DNA of 64,000 nucleotides from Fulvimarina sp039652615 (GTDB lineage Bacteria; Pseudomonadota; Alphaproteobacteria; Rhizobiales; Rhizobiaceae): positions 310,001 through 374,000 of the forward strand of contig NZ_JBDJAC010000002.1 of assembly GCF_039652615.1 (NCBI RefSeq). Reading direction: 5' to 3'. The position numbers and the translations under genes are program-made. Position 1 is the first letter of the stretch. Each line of letters opens with the position of its first letter. Below, in pieces: positions 46,112-54,536 of this stretch. The notes below the pieces were generated by a model. It saw only the letters and a program-made list of their open reading frames with translations. It had not been told where the DNA came from and made no database searches.

Positions 46112-46863
46112 GCCACTATCAGCCTGCCCTTCGCCTCGACAGTGCTGTCTTTGCGCGCAACGACTGGTCCGTCACGCTCGATCTGGAACTCGAACCGGGG
46201 GAATGGCTGGCGCTGATCGGCCCCAGCGGCGCCGGCAAATCCACCCTGATGGATATGGTCGCCGGGTTCCTGCCGCTCACCAGCGGCTCTCTGTCGATCG
46301 CCGGTGAAGACGTGACAGGCCGGGGACCGTCGGAGCGCCCGCTCTCGATCGTCTTTCAGGACAACAATCTCTTCCCGCACCTGACCGTCTTCAAGAATGT
46401 CGCTCTCGGTATCGCTCCGAATCGCCGACTGACCCAAGAGGAGCGTACGCATATCGAGGAAGGCCTCGAAACCGTCGGCCTTGAAGGCAAGGGCGGGCGT
46501 AAACCACATGAACTGTCCGGCGGGGAGCGCCAGCGCGCGGCGCTTGCCCGAGCTTTCCTGCGCCGCCAGCCGCTGCTTTGTCTCGACGAGCCCTTCGCCT
46601 CGCTCGGTCCCGCGCTTCGCCGGGAGATGATGACGACCCTGCGTCAGCTTCGCGGCCAGTTCACCGATACACCGCTGACGATCCTGATGGTGACCCATCA
46701 CCCCGAAGACGCCAGCAGCTATGCCGATCGTGTCGCTTTTCTCGATGCCGGACGAATCGCCCATATCGGCCCGGTCGAGGCCATGCTGGGTTCCGATGCC
46801 CCGGAGGCCGTGCGCCGCTATCTCGGGTCACAAGACCATTCAAGCCGTGTTGACGTGACATGA
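46108..46863 (+). CDS. thiQ: thiamine ABC transporter, ATP-binding protein
   Basis: The 251-residue ABC ATPase has Walker A GPSGAGKST, Q-loop VFQDNNLFPHLTV, signature LSGGERQRAALARA, Walker B LLCLDEPFASL and the H-loop His in VTHHPEDASSY. The ATGA overlap with thiP shows coupling. It completes the thiBPQ importer. No thiamine biosynthesis genes are in the window, so whether the cell makes or only scavenges thiamine cannot be judged here. Confidence 0.94.
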   Translation: MSHYQPALRLDSAVFARNDWSVTLDLELEPGEWLALIGPSGAGKSTLMDMVAGFLPLTSGSLSIAGEDVTGRGPSERPLSIVFQDNNLFPHLTVFKNVALGIAPNRRLTQEERTHIEEGLETVGLEGKGGRKPHELSGGERQRAALARAFLRRQPLLCLDEPFASLGPALRREMMTTLRQLRGQFTDTPLTILMVTHHPEDASSYADRVAFLDAGRIAHIGPVEAMLGSDAPEAVRRYLGSQDHSSRVDVT

Positions 46864-47120
46864 CCTGGCATCGCGCAAGCGCTTGTCTGCGCTGCGAAAC
46901 GCTTTTCGGGCGAGACAAACGCCCCATTGCAACCTCAATCTCGACCTAGAACGAAGACTGCCGCATCGTGGGGACGATGCCGGTTGAGGAACGTCCTGTT
47001 GCGCGTTCACTCTATCGGGGGGCTGACACAAACGCTTAAAGGGCATTGTTGGCTCGAACCGATACGAGCAGCGGCAAACCGCCGCGTTACGGCAAGAGAT
47101 TGAGGCGAATTTCGAAGCGC

Positions 47121-48638
47121 ATGTTTGCAAAAGCGTCCAACGCTGGTGGCTCGATTCTGCGTCGGCTGGGTCTTATGGCGTCAGCCACGCTTCTGCTCGG
47201 GACCGCCTCCTGCACGACCCTTGAAGACGGGCTCGGCCTGACCAGCAGCGATCTCAAGACCGGCTATGCCGCATCGCGCTCGCCGGTCACCTTCGAGACC
47301 GCGCAGGCCAAGGACCCCCAGTCCAGCATCGGCCGCTCGCAGCACCCGAAGATCCTCGCGGCCTATGGCGGGGCCTATTCCGATCCGAAGGTGGAGCGGA
47401 TGCTGGCCGGCGTCGTCGGCAAGCTGCAGGCCACGAGCGATGATGCCGATCGCGCCTACAACATCACCGTTCTCAATTCCCCCAATGTGAATGCCTTCGC
47501 GCTGCCGGGCGGCTATGTCTACATCACGCGCGGACTTCTGGCGCTCGCCAATGATTCCGCCGAAGTCGCGGCTGTGATCGGCCATGAGATGGCTCACGTC
47601 TCGGCCAATCACGGCATCGAGCGCCAGCAGCGCGAGCGCGAAGCCGAAATCGCAAGCCGCGTCGTCTCGGAAGTTCTCGCGAGCGATCAGGCGGGCCGCA
47701 TGGCCCTTGCCCGCAACAAGCTCAGCGTTGCGCAGTTCTCCCGCCAGCAGGAGCTTCAGGCCGACGATCTCGGCATCAAGCACGTCGCGCGCGCGGGATA
47801 CGACCCCTATGCCGCGAGCCGCTTCCTTTCGGCGATGGACGCCTATACGAACTTCCGCAATGCGTTCCAGGTGGAAAATCCGAGCCTCGACTTCCTGGCC
47901 TCGCACCCATCCGCACCCCAGCGCATCAGTCTCGCCCGGCGCCATGCGGCCGAGCAAGGCCCGGTCGGCACCGGCACGACAGATCGCGACCGCTACCTCG
48001 CCGGCATCGACGGCATTCTGTTCGGCGACTCGGCCTCGGAAGGCTATGTTCGCGGACGCAGCTTCTATCATCCGGGCCTCGGCATCGCCTTCGACGTGCC
48101 GCAGGACTTCGTGATCGACAACACGTCAGAGGCGGTGCTCGCCACAGGTCCGGGCGACGTCGCGATCCGGTTCGATGGTGTCGCACTCGCGCCCTCGGCC
48201 CGGCTGGAAGATTACATTGCAAGCGGCTGGGTCGGCGGCCTCGACAAGTCGACCATCCGGCAGAGACGGATCGGCGGCCTAGAAGCGGTGTCGGCACGCG
48301 CCTCGGGCGGAGATTATGCCTTCGATGTCACCGTGGTTCGGGTCGGAAAGCAGGTCTATCGTTTCCTGACGGCCGTGCCGGCCGACAACGCCTCGCGCGT
48401 TGCCTCGATCTCCGATTCCGTTTCCTCGTCCTTCCGGATGCTCTCGACGGCCGAGCGCAATTCGCTGAAGCCGCTGCGCATTCGCGTGGTGACGGCAGCC
48501 GGCGGCGATACGGTCGAAAGCCTGTCAAGCCGCATGGTGGGCGTCGACCGTGAGGCGGCGCTGTTCCGCCTGCTCAACGGCCTCGACGCCTCGCAACAGG
48601 TTCAGCCAGGCGCGCGTTACAAGATCGTCGCGGAATAA
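47121..48638 (+). CDS. M48-family metalloprotease, membrane-anchored or lipoprotein (BepA/LoiP-like)
   Basis: The 505-residue product has an N-terminal signal (LGLMASATLLLGTASC) with a possible lipobox Cys, then an M48 peptidase domain with zinc motif VIGHEMAHVSANHG and third-ligand region RQQELQADDLGIKHVARAGY. The C-terminal ~200 residues contain repeated beta-rich modules ending in a LysM-like segment (VTAAGGDTVESLSSRMVGVD). Related periplasmic proteases monitor outer-membrane protein assembly. ATG 47121 gives a clean signal peptide; a TTG 25 codons earlier is possible. It stands alone, ending just before the second structured repeat. Confidence 0.87.
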   Translation: MFAKASNAGGSILRRLGLMASATLLLGTASCTTLEDGLGLTSSDLKTGYAASRSPVTFETAQAKDPQSSIGRSQHPKILAAYGGAYSDPKVERMLAGVVGKLQATSDDADRAYNITVLNSPNVNAFALPGGYVYITRGLLALANDSAEVAAVIGHEMAHVSANHGIERQQREREAEIASRVVSEVLASDQAGRMALARNKLSVAQFSRQQELQADDLGIKHVARAGYDPYAASRFLSAMDAYTNFRNAFQVENPSLDFLASHPSAPQRISLARRHAAEQGPVGTGTTDRDRYLAGIDGILFGDSASEGYVRGRSFYHPGLGIAFDVPQDFVIDNTSEAVLATGPGDVAIRFDGVALAPSARLEDYIASGWVGGLDKSTIRQRRIGGLEAVSARASGGDYAFDVTVVRVGKQVYRFLTAVPADNASRVASISDSVSSSFRMLSTAERNSLKPLRIRVVTAAGGDTVESLSSRMVGVDREAALFRLLNGLDASQQVQPGARYKIVAE

Positions 48639-48673
48639 ATCCGTATCCGGCTGCGTCAGCCGGAAGACCTGTC

Positions 48674-48788
48674 ATACCGCCGGACGAATGAATTGACCCG
48701 CTAGGTCAATCCACGCCCGGCAAACGGCTCAAACGCCGCTCGGGCTGCCAACGACCCATGAAACCGTTGGTTTCAAAGGTCCGCCGGT
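48674..48788 (+). repeat. 115-bp structured intergenic repeat, copy 2
   Basis: This copy is inverted relative to copy 1 at 31100-31214, with 4 differences in 115 by eye. Palindromes GAAACC-GTT-GGTTTC and TTGACC-CGCTA-GGTCAA are kept; the differences fall in loops or alter the stem end of the second palindrome. It ends 1 nt before the ruvB stop codon and 35 nt after the M48 protease stop, between convergent genes, so it may serve as a terminator for one or both. Confidence 0.85.
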
Positions 48789-48789
48789 C

Positions 48790-49836
48790 TCACTCCGCGT
48801 CCGGTTCCTCGAACAGGCTCGACTGGACACCCTGGAAGCCTGCCGGCATGGCAAGCCCCAGATGCCGGAAGGCGGTCTGCGTCATCAGCCGGCCGCGCGG
48901 CGTGCGCTGGATAAAGCCCTGCTGGAGAAGATACGGCTCGACGATATCCTCGATGGCATCGCGCGGCTCGGAAAGTGCGGCCGCGATCGTCTCGATCCCC
49001 ACTGGACCGCCGCCGAAATTCATGGCGATCAGATCGAGATAACGCCGGTCGAGCTGGTCGAGGCCGAGGCTGTCCACTTCCAGCCGCGACAGGGCCTCGT
49101 CGGCAACCTGGCGCGTCACCATTTCGGCGCCGGCAAATTCGGCGAAATCGCGCACGCGGCGTAACAGACGCCCGGCGATACGCGGCGTGCCACGGGAGCG
49201 GCGGGCGATTTCCTCGGCACCCGCCTTGTCCATCGCGAGGCCCATCAGCCGCGCACCGCGCGTTACGATGTGTTCCAGCTCGGCCACCGTATAGAAATTC
49301 AGGCGGACCGGAATGCCGAAACGGTCGCGCAGCGGCGTCGTCAGGAGGCCGATGCGGGTGGTGGCGGCGACCAGCGTGAACTTCGACAGATCGATCTTCA
49401 CCGAACGCGCGGCCGGCCCCTCGCCGATGATGAGATCGAGCTGGAAATCCTCCATCGCCGGATAGAGGATTTCCTCCACTGCCGGGCTGAGCCGGTGAAT
49501 CTCGTCGATGAAGAGCACGTCCCGCTCTTCCAGATTGGTGAGCAGAGCGGCGAGATCGCCGGCCTTCGCGATCACCGGTCCGGATGTTGCCCGGAAATTG
49601 ACGCCAAGCTCCTTCGCCATGATCTGGGCGAGCGTCGTCTTGCCGAGCCCCGGAGGTCCGACGAAGAGGACGTGATCCAGCGCCTCGCCGCGCGCCTTCG
49701 CGGCCCCGATGAACACCTTGAGGTTGGCGCGCGCCTGAGCTTGCCCCACGAAATCGTCGAGCGCCTGCGGGCGCAGCGTCGTGTCGATGTCCTCGCCGCG
49801 CTTGTCCGGCGCGATCAGACGGGAGGTGTCGCTCAT
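48790..49836 (-). CDS. ruvB: Holliday junction branch migration helicase RuvB
   Basis: RuvB is the hexameric motor that migrates Holliday junctions with RuvA. The 348-residue AAA+ protein starts with the ALDDFVGQAQARANLKVFI segment. It has Walker A GPPGLGKTTLAQIMA, Walker B VLFIDEIHRL, sensor-1 VAATTRIGLLTTPLRDRFG and the C-terminal winged helix GFIQRTPRGRLMT. GGAG lies 10 nt before the ATG. ruvC and ruvA, often upstream in the same operon, are not present: the next gene upstream is a divergent small protein. Confidence 0.97.
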   Translation of the reverse strand: MSDTSRLIAPDKRGEDIDTTLRPQALDDFVGQAQARANLKVFIGAAKARGEALDHVLFVGPPGLGKTTLAQIMAKELGVNFRATSGPVIAKAGDLAALLTNLEERDVLFIDEIHRLSPAVEEILYPAMEDFQLDLIIGEGPAARSVKIDLSKFTLVAATTRIGLLTTPLRDRFGIPVRLNFYTVAELEHIVTRGARLMGLAMDKAGAEEIARRSRGTPRIAGRLLRRVRDFAEFAGAEMVTRQVADEALSRLEVDSLGLDQLDRRYLDLIAMNFGGGPVGIETIAAALSEPRDAIEDIVEPYLLQQGFIQRTPRGRLMTQTAFRHLGLAMPAGFQGVQSSLFEEPDAE

Positions 49837-50005
49837 TGGGTCGGCGCTCCAGAAGGCGGCTCAGATGTCATAAGTCGGTCTTTCGCATAGAGACCTTGGC
49901 CGAGGGGTTCAACGACAACGTTCGCTTTTCGTTCGAAACTTGGCCCACCCTCGCATCTTTTCGGCGGGCTGAACCGTTTGGAGAGAACAGGAAACGGAGA
50001 CAGTC

Positions 50006-50215
50006 ATGGGCGATAACGACAACAATGCGAATTACGGCGGCTTCGGCAATGCCATCAAACGCACGGACAAGCGCTACAAGGGCGAGGAACTGGGCGAGGA
50101 TCTGATCGGCAAGGACATTCCCAAGGACGTGCAGGAATGGGAAGCGATGAGCGAAGACGAGCGCGAGGACGCCATCCGAGCGGGAAAGACGCCGCCCGAA
50201 GGCGCCCAGCGCTAA
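50006..50215 (+). CDS. small acidic hypothetical protein
   Basis: The 69-residue product is hydrophilic and acidic, with an Asn/Gly-rich start (MGDNDNNANYGGFGNAIKRT) and a C-terminal segment of helix-forming residues (VQEWEAMSEDEREDAIRAGK). It has no TM segment or signal and looks partly disordered. GGAG lies 6 nt before the ATG, a good ribosome site. It is divergent from ruvB and upstream of the hydroxyproline cluster but separated by ~240 nt. I do not recognise a family. Confidence 0.55.
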   Translation: MGDNDNNANYGGFGNAIKRTDKRYKGEELGEDLIGKDIPKDVQEWEAMSEDEREDAIRAGKTPPEGAQR

Positions 50216-50453
50216 CGGTCCGCGATTGTTCTAGCCAGCGGGTTGCCCGCAAACCGCCCATCGAGGGGGCGGCTGCCTGCTGGCGGCAACGCAACGTAGG
50301 CGGGCGACGAGGCTCGCATTCGCCAACGGCTTGGTTTTCTCCTGCGTCCGTCGACGCCACCGGAGGAGAGCGAAAGTCTGTCGATCCTTGCTTTCCGGGA
50401 AAGATCGAAGGCCTATTACAGAGTGAGACTGGCTTCGCTTGGGAGCCGGCGCA

Positions 50454-51155
50454 ATGCCGACGATCGAGAGGTCCGTCATGGAGCGTAAACGCGTCTCTGG
50501 TTCCCAGTATGTCTACGACATTCTCCGCAACGAGATCCTCGAACTGACACTGCCTCCGGGCAGTCCCATCGACGAGGTGCGGCTCGCAAAACGCTTCGAA
50601 GTATCCCGAACCCCGGTGCGCGAGGCGCTGGTGAAGCTCGCGTCCGACGGGCTGGTCGAAACCCTGCCGAACCGCGCTTCCCTGGTCTCCGGCATCGACA
50701 CGCTCAATCTCAGAAGCTTCTACGATGCGCTGGTCCTGATGTACCGGGTGACGACGCGGCTCGCGGCCCAGCACCACAGCCCGGAAGACCTCATCGCCAT
50801 CCGCGCACACCAAAGCGAGTTCGAACAGGCGGTGGAGCGCGAGGACGCGCTCGCCATGATCGCCACGAACCGGGCCTTCCATATCGCGATCGCCGAGGCC
50901 GGTCGTAACGCCTATTTCCTTGGCCTCTTCACCAAGCTCATGGACGACGGCCGGCGCATTCTGCGCGTCTATTACGGCTCCTACGAGGATCGCCTGCCCA
51001 AGCGTTTCGTCGATGAACACAAGGCGATGATCGAAGCAATCGAGAGCCGCGACCTCCAGAAGGCGGACGATCTCGCCGCAGTCCATGCCGAACAGATCGT
51101 TACGCAGATCCAGAGCCTGATGAGCCGCCGGTCCGACCTCGACATTGCGCTTTGA
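50454..51155 (+). CDS. GntR/FadR-family transcriptional regulator of the hydroxyproline cluster
   Basis: The 233-residue protein has an N-terminal winged helix (YVYDILRNEILELTLPPGSP, then VRLAKRFEVSRTPVREALVK), the standard GntR DNA-binding region. It is followed by an all-helical FCD ligand-binding domain with conserved metal-site His residues (NRAFHIAIAEAGRN, and His in VHAEQIVTQ). Two starts are possible: ATG 50454 with GGGAG 8 nt upstream, or ATG 50478 with GAGAGG. It precedes the catabolic genes in the same direction with a 112-nt gap holding a palindrome, so local control by a pathway intermediate is likely; that is inference. Confidence 0.85.
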   Translation: MPTIERSVMERKRVSGSQYVYDILRNEILELTLPPGSPIDEVRLAKRFEVSRTPVREALVKLASDGLVETLPNRASLVSGIDTLNLRSFYDALVLMYRVTTRLAAQHHSPEDLIAIRAHQSEFEQAVEREDALAMIATNRAFHIAIAEAGRNAYFLGLFTKLMDDGRRILRVYYGSYEDRLPKRFVDEHKAMIEAIESRDLQKADDLAAVHAEQIVTQIQSLMSRRSDLDIAL

Positions 51156-51177
51156 CCCCCTTTCGCCTATCCGCATT

Positions 51178-51189
51178 TTTGTCGACAAA
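51178..51189. promoter_or_regulatory. candidate operator between gntR-type regulator and catabolic genes
   Basis: TTTGTCGACAAA is a perfect 12-bp palindrome 79 nt before the first catabolic gene. Its TGT..ACA half-sites resemble the short GT/AC palindromes bound by FadR-subfamily GntR regulators. A TATACAAT sequence 5 nt downstream could be a -10 element, so the regulator would block the promoter. No copy was noticed upstream of the regulator itself. Confidence 0.4.
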
Positions 51190-51267
51190 CTTTATACAAT
51201 GAGCTAAAAGGATTGAGCGGACCTGAGATACGGCCCTTTTCCACCCTCGATTTCGAGAGACAGAGCC

Positions 51268-52233
51268 ATGAAAGCCGACATCTTCTCAGGCACCATTCCG
51301 GCCCTGATGACACCCTGCACGCCGGACCGGACACCGGATTTTGACGCACTGGTTCGAAAGGCCGGAGAGCTGATCGACGCAGGCATGTCCGCCGTCGTCT
51401 ATTGCGGCTCCATGGGCGACTGGCCGCTTCTCACCGACGAGCAACGGATGACCGGCGTCGAGCGCCTCGCGAAAGCAGGCATTCCCGTCATCGTCGGGAC
51501 CGGCGCGATGAACACCAAGCTCGCTGCTGCCCATGCGGCCCATGCCGAAAAGGTTGGCGCAAAGGGCCTGATGGTCATCCCGCGCGTCCTGTCGCGCGGC
51601 AGCGCGCCCGCTGCCCAGAAAGCCCATTTCAAGTCGGTGCTGTCAGCGGCTCCGAACCTTCCGGCCGTCATCTACAATAGCCCCTATTACGGCTTTGCGA
51701 CCCGCGCCGATCTGTTCTTTGCGCTGAGGGCCGAGCATCCGAACCTCTGCGGCTTCAAGGAATTCGGGGGCTTAGACGACCTGCGCTATGCCGCCGAGAC
51801 GATCACCAGCCGCGACGACGCCGTGTCGCTGATGATCGGCGTCGATACCGCCGTCGTCCACGGCTATGTCAATTGCGGCGCGACCGGCGCCATCACCGGC
51901 ATTGGCAATGTGCTTCCCGAGGAAGTTCTCCATCTCTGCGCCCTGAGCCGAGAAGCCGCGAAGGGCAGCGTCGCGGCCCGCCGCGCGGCCGAAGAGCTGG
52001 ACCGGGCGCTGGCCGTTCTCTCCTCCTTCGACGAAGGCCCGGACCTCGTTCTCTATTTCAAGCATCTACTCGTTTTGAAGGGCGAAGAAGAGTATCGTCT
52101 GCATTTCAACGAAGGCGACGTGTTAAGCGAAAGCCAGCGCGGTTTTGCCGAAGCGCAGTTCACCCTCTTCCAGCGCTGGTATGCCGAGTGGAAGCTTTCG
52201 AACAGCATCGAGGCGCTGGCACCGGCGGCTTGA
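51268..52233 (+). CDS. dihydrodipicolinate synthase-family protein, probable pyrroline-4-hydroxy-2-carboxylate deaminase
   Basis: The 321-residue TIM barrel belongs to the DapA/NAL superfamily. The Schiff-base Lys is Lys164 in LCGFKEFGG and the catalytic Tyr is Tyr136 in VIYNSPYYG; the N-terminal motif is YCGSMGDWPLLT rather than the GTTGE of true DapA, as in hydroxyproline-pathway members. With an epimerase and FAD oxidase next to it, the likely reaction is deamination and dehydration of the cyclic imine to 2-oxoglutarate semialdehyde. GAGAGAC precedes the ATG. The semialdehyde dehydrogenase that would finish the path is not in the window. Confidence 0.82.
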   Translation: MKADIFSGTIPALMTPCTPDRTPDFDALVRKAGELIDAGMSAVVYCGSMGDWPLLTDEQRMTGVERLAKAGIPVIVGTGAMNTKLAAAHAAHAEKVGAKGLMVIPRVLSRGSAPAAQKAHFKSVLSAAPNLPAVIYNSPYYGFATRADLFFALRAEHPNLCGFKEFGGLDDLRYAAETITSRDDAVSLMIGVDTAVVHGYVNCGATGAITGIGNVLPEEVLHLCALSREAAKGSVAARRAAEELDRALAVLSSFDEGPDLVLYFKHLLVLKGEEEYRLHFNEGDVLSESQRGFAEAQFTLFQRWYAEWKLSNSIEALAPAA

Positions 52234-52274
52234 GCTGACGGGAACGCCGCAAGAGAAGGCGGATTTCACCGGCC

Positions 52275-53531
52275 ATGGGAAAAGCCGTTCATCAGCGACC
52301 GGATGTCACCGTTATCGGAGCCGGCGTCATCGGTCTGTCGGCGGCCCGCGCGGCCCAGGCACGCGGGCTTTCCGTCATGGTGATCGACCGCGAAGGACCG
52401 GCGGCAGGGGCTTCGTCCGGCAATGCCGGCGCGTTCGCCTTCACCGACATCCTGCCGCTTGCGTCGCCCGTTATCTTCCGCAAGGCTCCGAAATGGTTTT
52501 TCGACCCTCTCGGACCCCTGAGCGTTCCGCCAGGCTACGCGTTCCGCATCGCGCCCTGGATGGTGCGCTTCGCGCTTTCGGCGCGGCCTTCCCGTTATGC
52601 TGCGGGCTCGAGGGCGCAGGCCGCGATGATGGCTCTGTCCAAGGCCGAGCTCGAACCGTTCATGCAGGCGAGCGGCACCATCGACATGCTGCGCAAGGAC
52701 GGTAATCTCGAAGTCTATGAGAGCGAGGCAGAGTTCCGCGCCTCCCTCCCCGGCTGGTCCGCGCGCGAGAGGCACGGCATCGAATTCAGGCATATGAGTC
52801 ATGAGGAAATGGCCGAGATCCAGCCCGGCCTCTCGCCGAAACTCACCCACGGCACGTTCACGCCCGGCTGGTATTCGGTGTCCGATCCGAAGGATTATGT
52901 GCTGGCCCTTGCCAGACGCTTTGAAGAGTGCGGCGGCCGGATCGAGCGCAAGGACGTAGCTGGCCTCAAGCCCTCTGAAGACGGCGTTCGGATCGAAACC
53001 GTGTCTGGTGACGTCCTCGAAGCCGGCAAGGTCGTTGTCGCGGCCGGCGCCTACTCCCACCGCATCGCTAAAACCCTCGCCGAGACGATCCCGCTCGAAA
53101 CCGAACGGGGCTACAACACCAGCCTTCCCGTCGGTGCCTTCGATCTGCGGGTCCAGCTGACCTTCGGCGGGCATGGCTTCGTCATCTCCAATCTGTCGAG
53201 TGGCGTGCGGGTTGGCGGCGCCGTCGAGCTTGCTGGCCTCGACCGTCCGCCGAACTTCGCCCGCGCGGATGCCATGCTCAACAAGGCCAGGAGTTTCCTG
53301 CCCGGCCTGAAAACGGAGGGCGGCCGCCAGTGGATGGGCTTCCGCCCGTCCCTCCCCGACAGCCTGCCGGCGATCGGCTGTTCGCGGGCATCGCCGCGTA
53401 TCGTCTACGCCTTCGGCCACGGCCATCTGGGGCTGACCCAGTCGGCCGGCACGGCGCGGCTCGTCGCCGACCTCTTGACCGGCCAGCCTGCGCCGATCAA
53501 CCTCGCGCCCTTCTCTCCACAGCGGTTCTGA
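52275..53531 (+). CDS. FAD-dependent D-amino acid oxidoreductase, probable D-hydroxyproline dehydrogenase
   Basis: The 418-residue DadA-like flavoprotein has the FAD-binding motif VTVIGAGVIGLSAARAAQAR near the N-terminus and the C-terminal GxxGH-type segment RIVYAFGHGHLGLTQSAG, both typical of DAO-fold dehydrogenases. In the hydroxyproline route it would oxidise cis-4-hydroxy-D-proline, made by the epimerase next door, to the cyclic imine used by the deaminase upstream. It lies 41 nt after the deaminase gene and 3 nt before the epimerase gene. Specificity rests on gene context. Confidence 0.83.
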   Translation: MGKAVHQRPDVTVIGAGVIGLSAARAAQARGLSVMVIDREGPAAGASSGNAGAFAFTDILPLASPVIFRKAPKWFFDPLGPLSVPPGYAFRIAPWMVRFALSARPSRYAAGSRAQAAMMALSKAELEPFMQASGTIDMLRKDGNLEVYESEAEFRASLPGWSARERHGIEFRHMSHEEMAEIQPGLSPKLTHGTFTPGWYSVSDPKDYVLALARRFEECGGRIERKDVAGLKPSEDGVRIETVSGDVLEAGKVVVAAGAYSHRIAKTLAETIPLETERGYNTSLPVGAFDLRVQLTFGGHGFVISNLSSGVRVGGAVELAGLDRPPNFARADAMLNKARSFLPGLKTEGGRQWMGFRPSLPDSLPAIGCSRASPRIVYAFGHGHLGLTQSAGTARLVADLLTGQPAPINLAPFSPQRF

Positions 53532-53534
53532 GCC

Positions 53535-54536
53535 ATGGCCAATCACACCTTCTCCTGTCTCGACGGCCATACCTGCGGCAATCCCGTGCGGCTGGTGGTT
53601 GGCGGGGGCCCGCAGCTCAAGGGCGCGACCATGCTGGAAAAGCGCGCCCACTTCATTCGCGATTACGACTGGATCCGCACCGGCCTGATGTTCGAGCCGC
53701 GCGGCCACGACATGATGTCCGGCGCGATCCTATACCCGCCAACCCGCGAGGACTGCGACGTCGCAGTCCTTTATATCGAGACCTCGGGCTGCCTCGCCAT
53801 GTGCGGCCATGGCACCATCGGCACGGTGACGATGGCGATCGAAAACGGTCTCGTCACACCGCGCGAGCCCGGCAGGCTCTCGCTCGAAACGCCGGCCGGA
53901 CGCGTCGACATCGCCTATCGGCAGGAGGGCCGTTTCGTCGAGGAGGTGCGGCTCACCAATGTGCCGGGATTTCTCCATTCCGAAGGGCTCACCGTCGAGG
54001 TCGAGGGCATCGGCGAGCTCGTCGTCGATGTCGCCTATGGCGGTAATTTCTACGCCATCGTCGAGCCGCAAAAGGCGTTTTGCGACATGAGCGACTTTTC
54101 GGCCGGCGAACTCGTTGCCCTGTCGCCGCGCCTGCGGGCCGCGCTGAACGACCGATACGAGTTCGTCCACCCGCTGCATCCAGAGATATCCGGCCTTTCC
54201 CATATCCTGTGGACGGGCACGCCGAGACACCCCGAAGCCCATGGGCGCAACGCCGTCTTCTACGGTGCCAAGGCGATCGACCGCTCGCCCTGCGGCACGG
54301 GTACCTCGGCGCGCATGGCACAGCTTGCCGCGAAAGGCAGGCTGACCGTCGGCGACGATTTCGTGCATGAATCGATCATCGGCTCCCTCTTCAGGGGCCG
54401 CGTGGAAGCGGCGACGACAGTGGGGAATTTCTCCGCGATTGTGCCCTCCATCGCCGGCTGGGCGCGGCAGACCGGGATCAACACGATCTTCATCGACGAT
54501 CGCGACCCCTTCGCCGCCGGGTTCAGCGTGCTGTGA
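53535..54536 (+). CDS. 4-hydroxyproline 2-epimerase (proline racemase family)
   Basis: The 333-residue cofactor-free epimerase has both catalytic cysteines: Cys90 in SGCLAMCGHGTIG and Cys253 in RSPCGTGTSARMA. Two cysteines mark racemases and epimerases, whereas trans-3-hydroxyproline dehydratases have Thr or Ser at one site. The expected reaction is trans-4-hydroxy-L-proline to cis-4-hydroxy-D-proline. It sits 3 nt after the oxidase gene and overlaps the aconitase X start by 4 nt. A proline racemase is less likely given the operon. Confidence 0.88.
   Translation: MANHTFSCLDGHTCGNPVRLVVGGGPQLKGATMLEKRAHFIRDYDWIRTGLMFEPRGHDMMSGAILYPPTREDCDVAVLYIETSGCLAMCGHGTIGTVTMAIENGLVTPREPGRLSLETPAGRVDIAYRQEGRFVEEVRLTNVPGFLHSEGLTVEVEGIGELVVDVAYGGNFYAIVEPQKAFCDMSDFSAGELVALSPRLRAALNDRYEFVHPLHPEISGLSHILWTGTPRHPEAHGRNAVFYGAKAIDRSPCGTGTSARMAQLAAKGRLTVGDDFVHESIIGSLFRGRVEAATTVGNFSAIVPSIAGWARQTGINTIFIDDRDPFAAGFSVL

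Noticed and set aside
31100..48788. Inversion between the two 115-bp repeats as the explanation for missing murB next to ddlB
   Set aside because: Flipping 31215-48673 would put the M48 protease, not murB, next to ddlB, so this pair alone does not explain the break.
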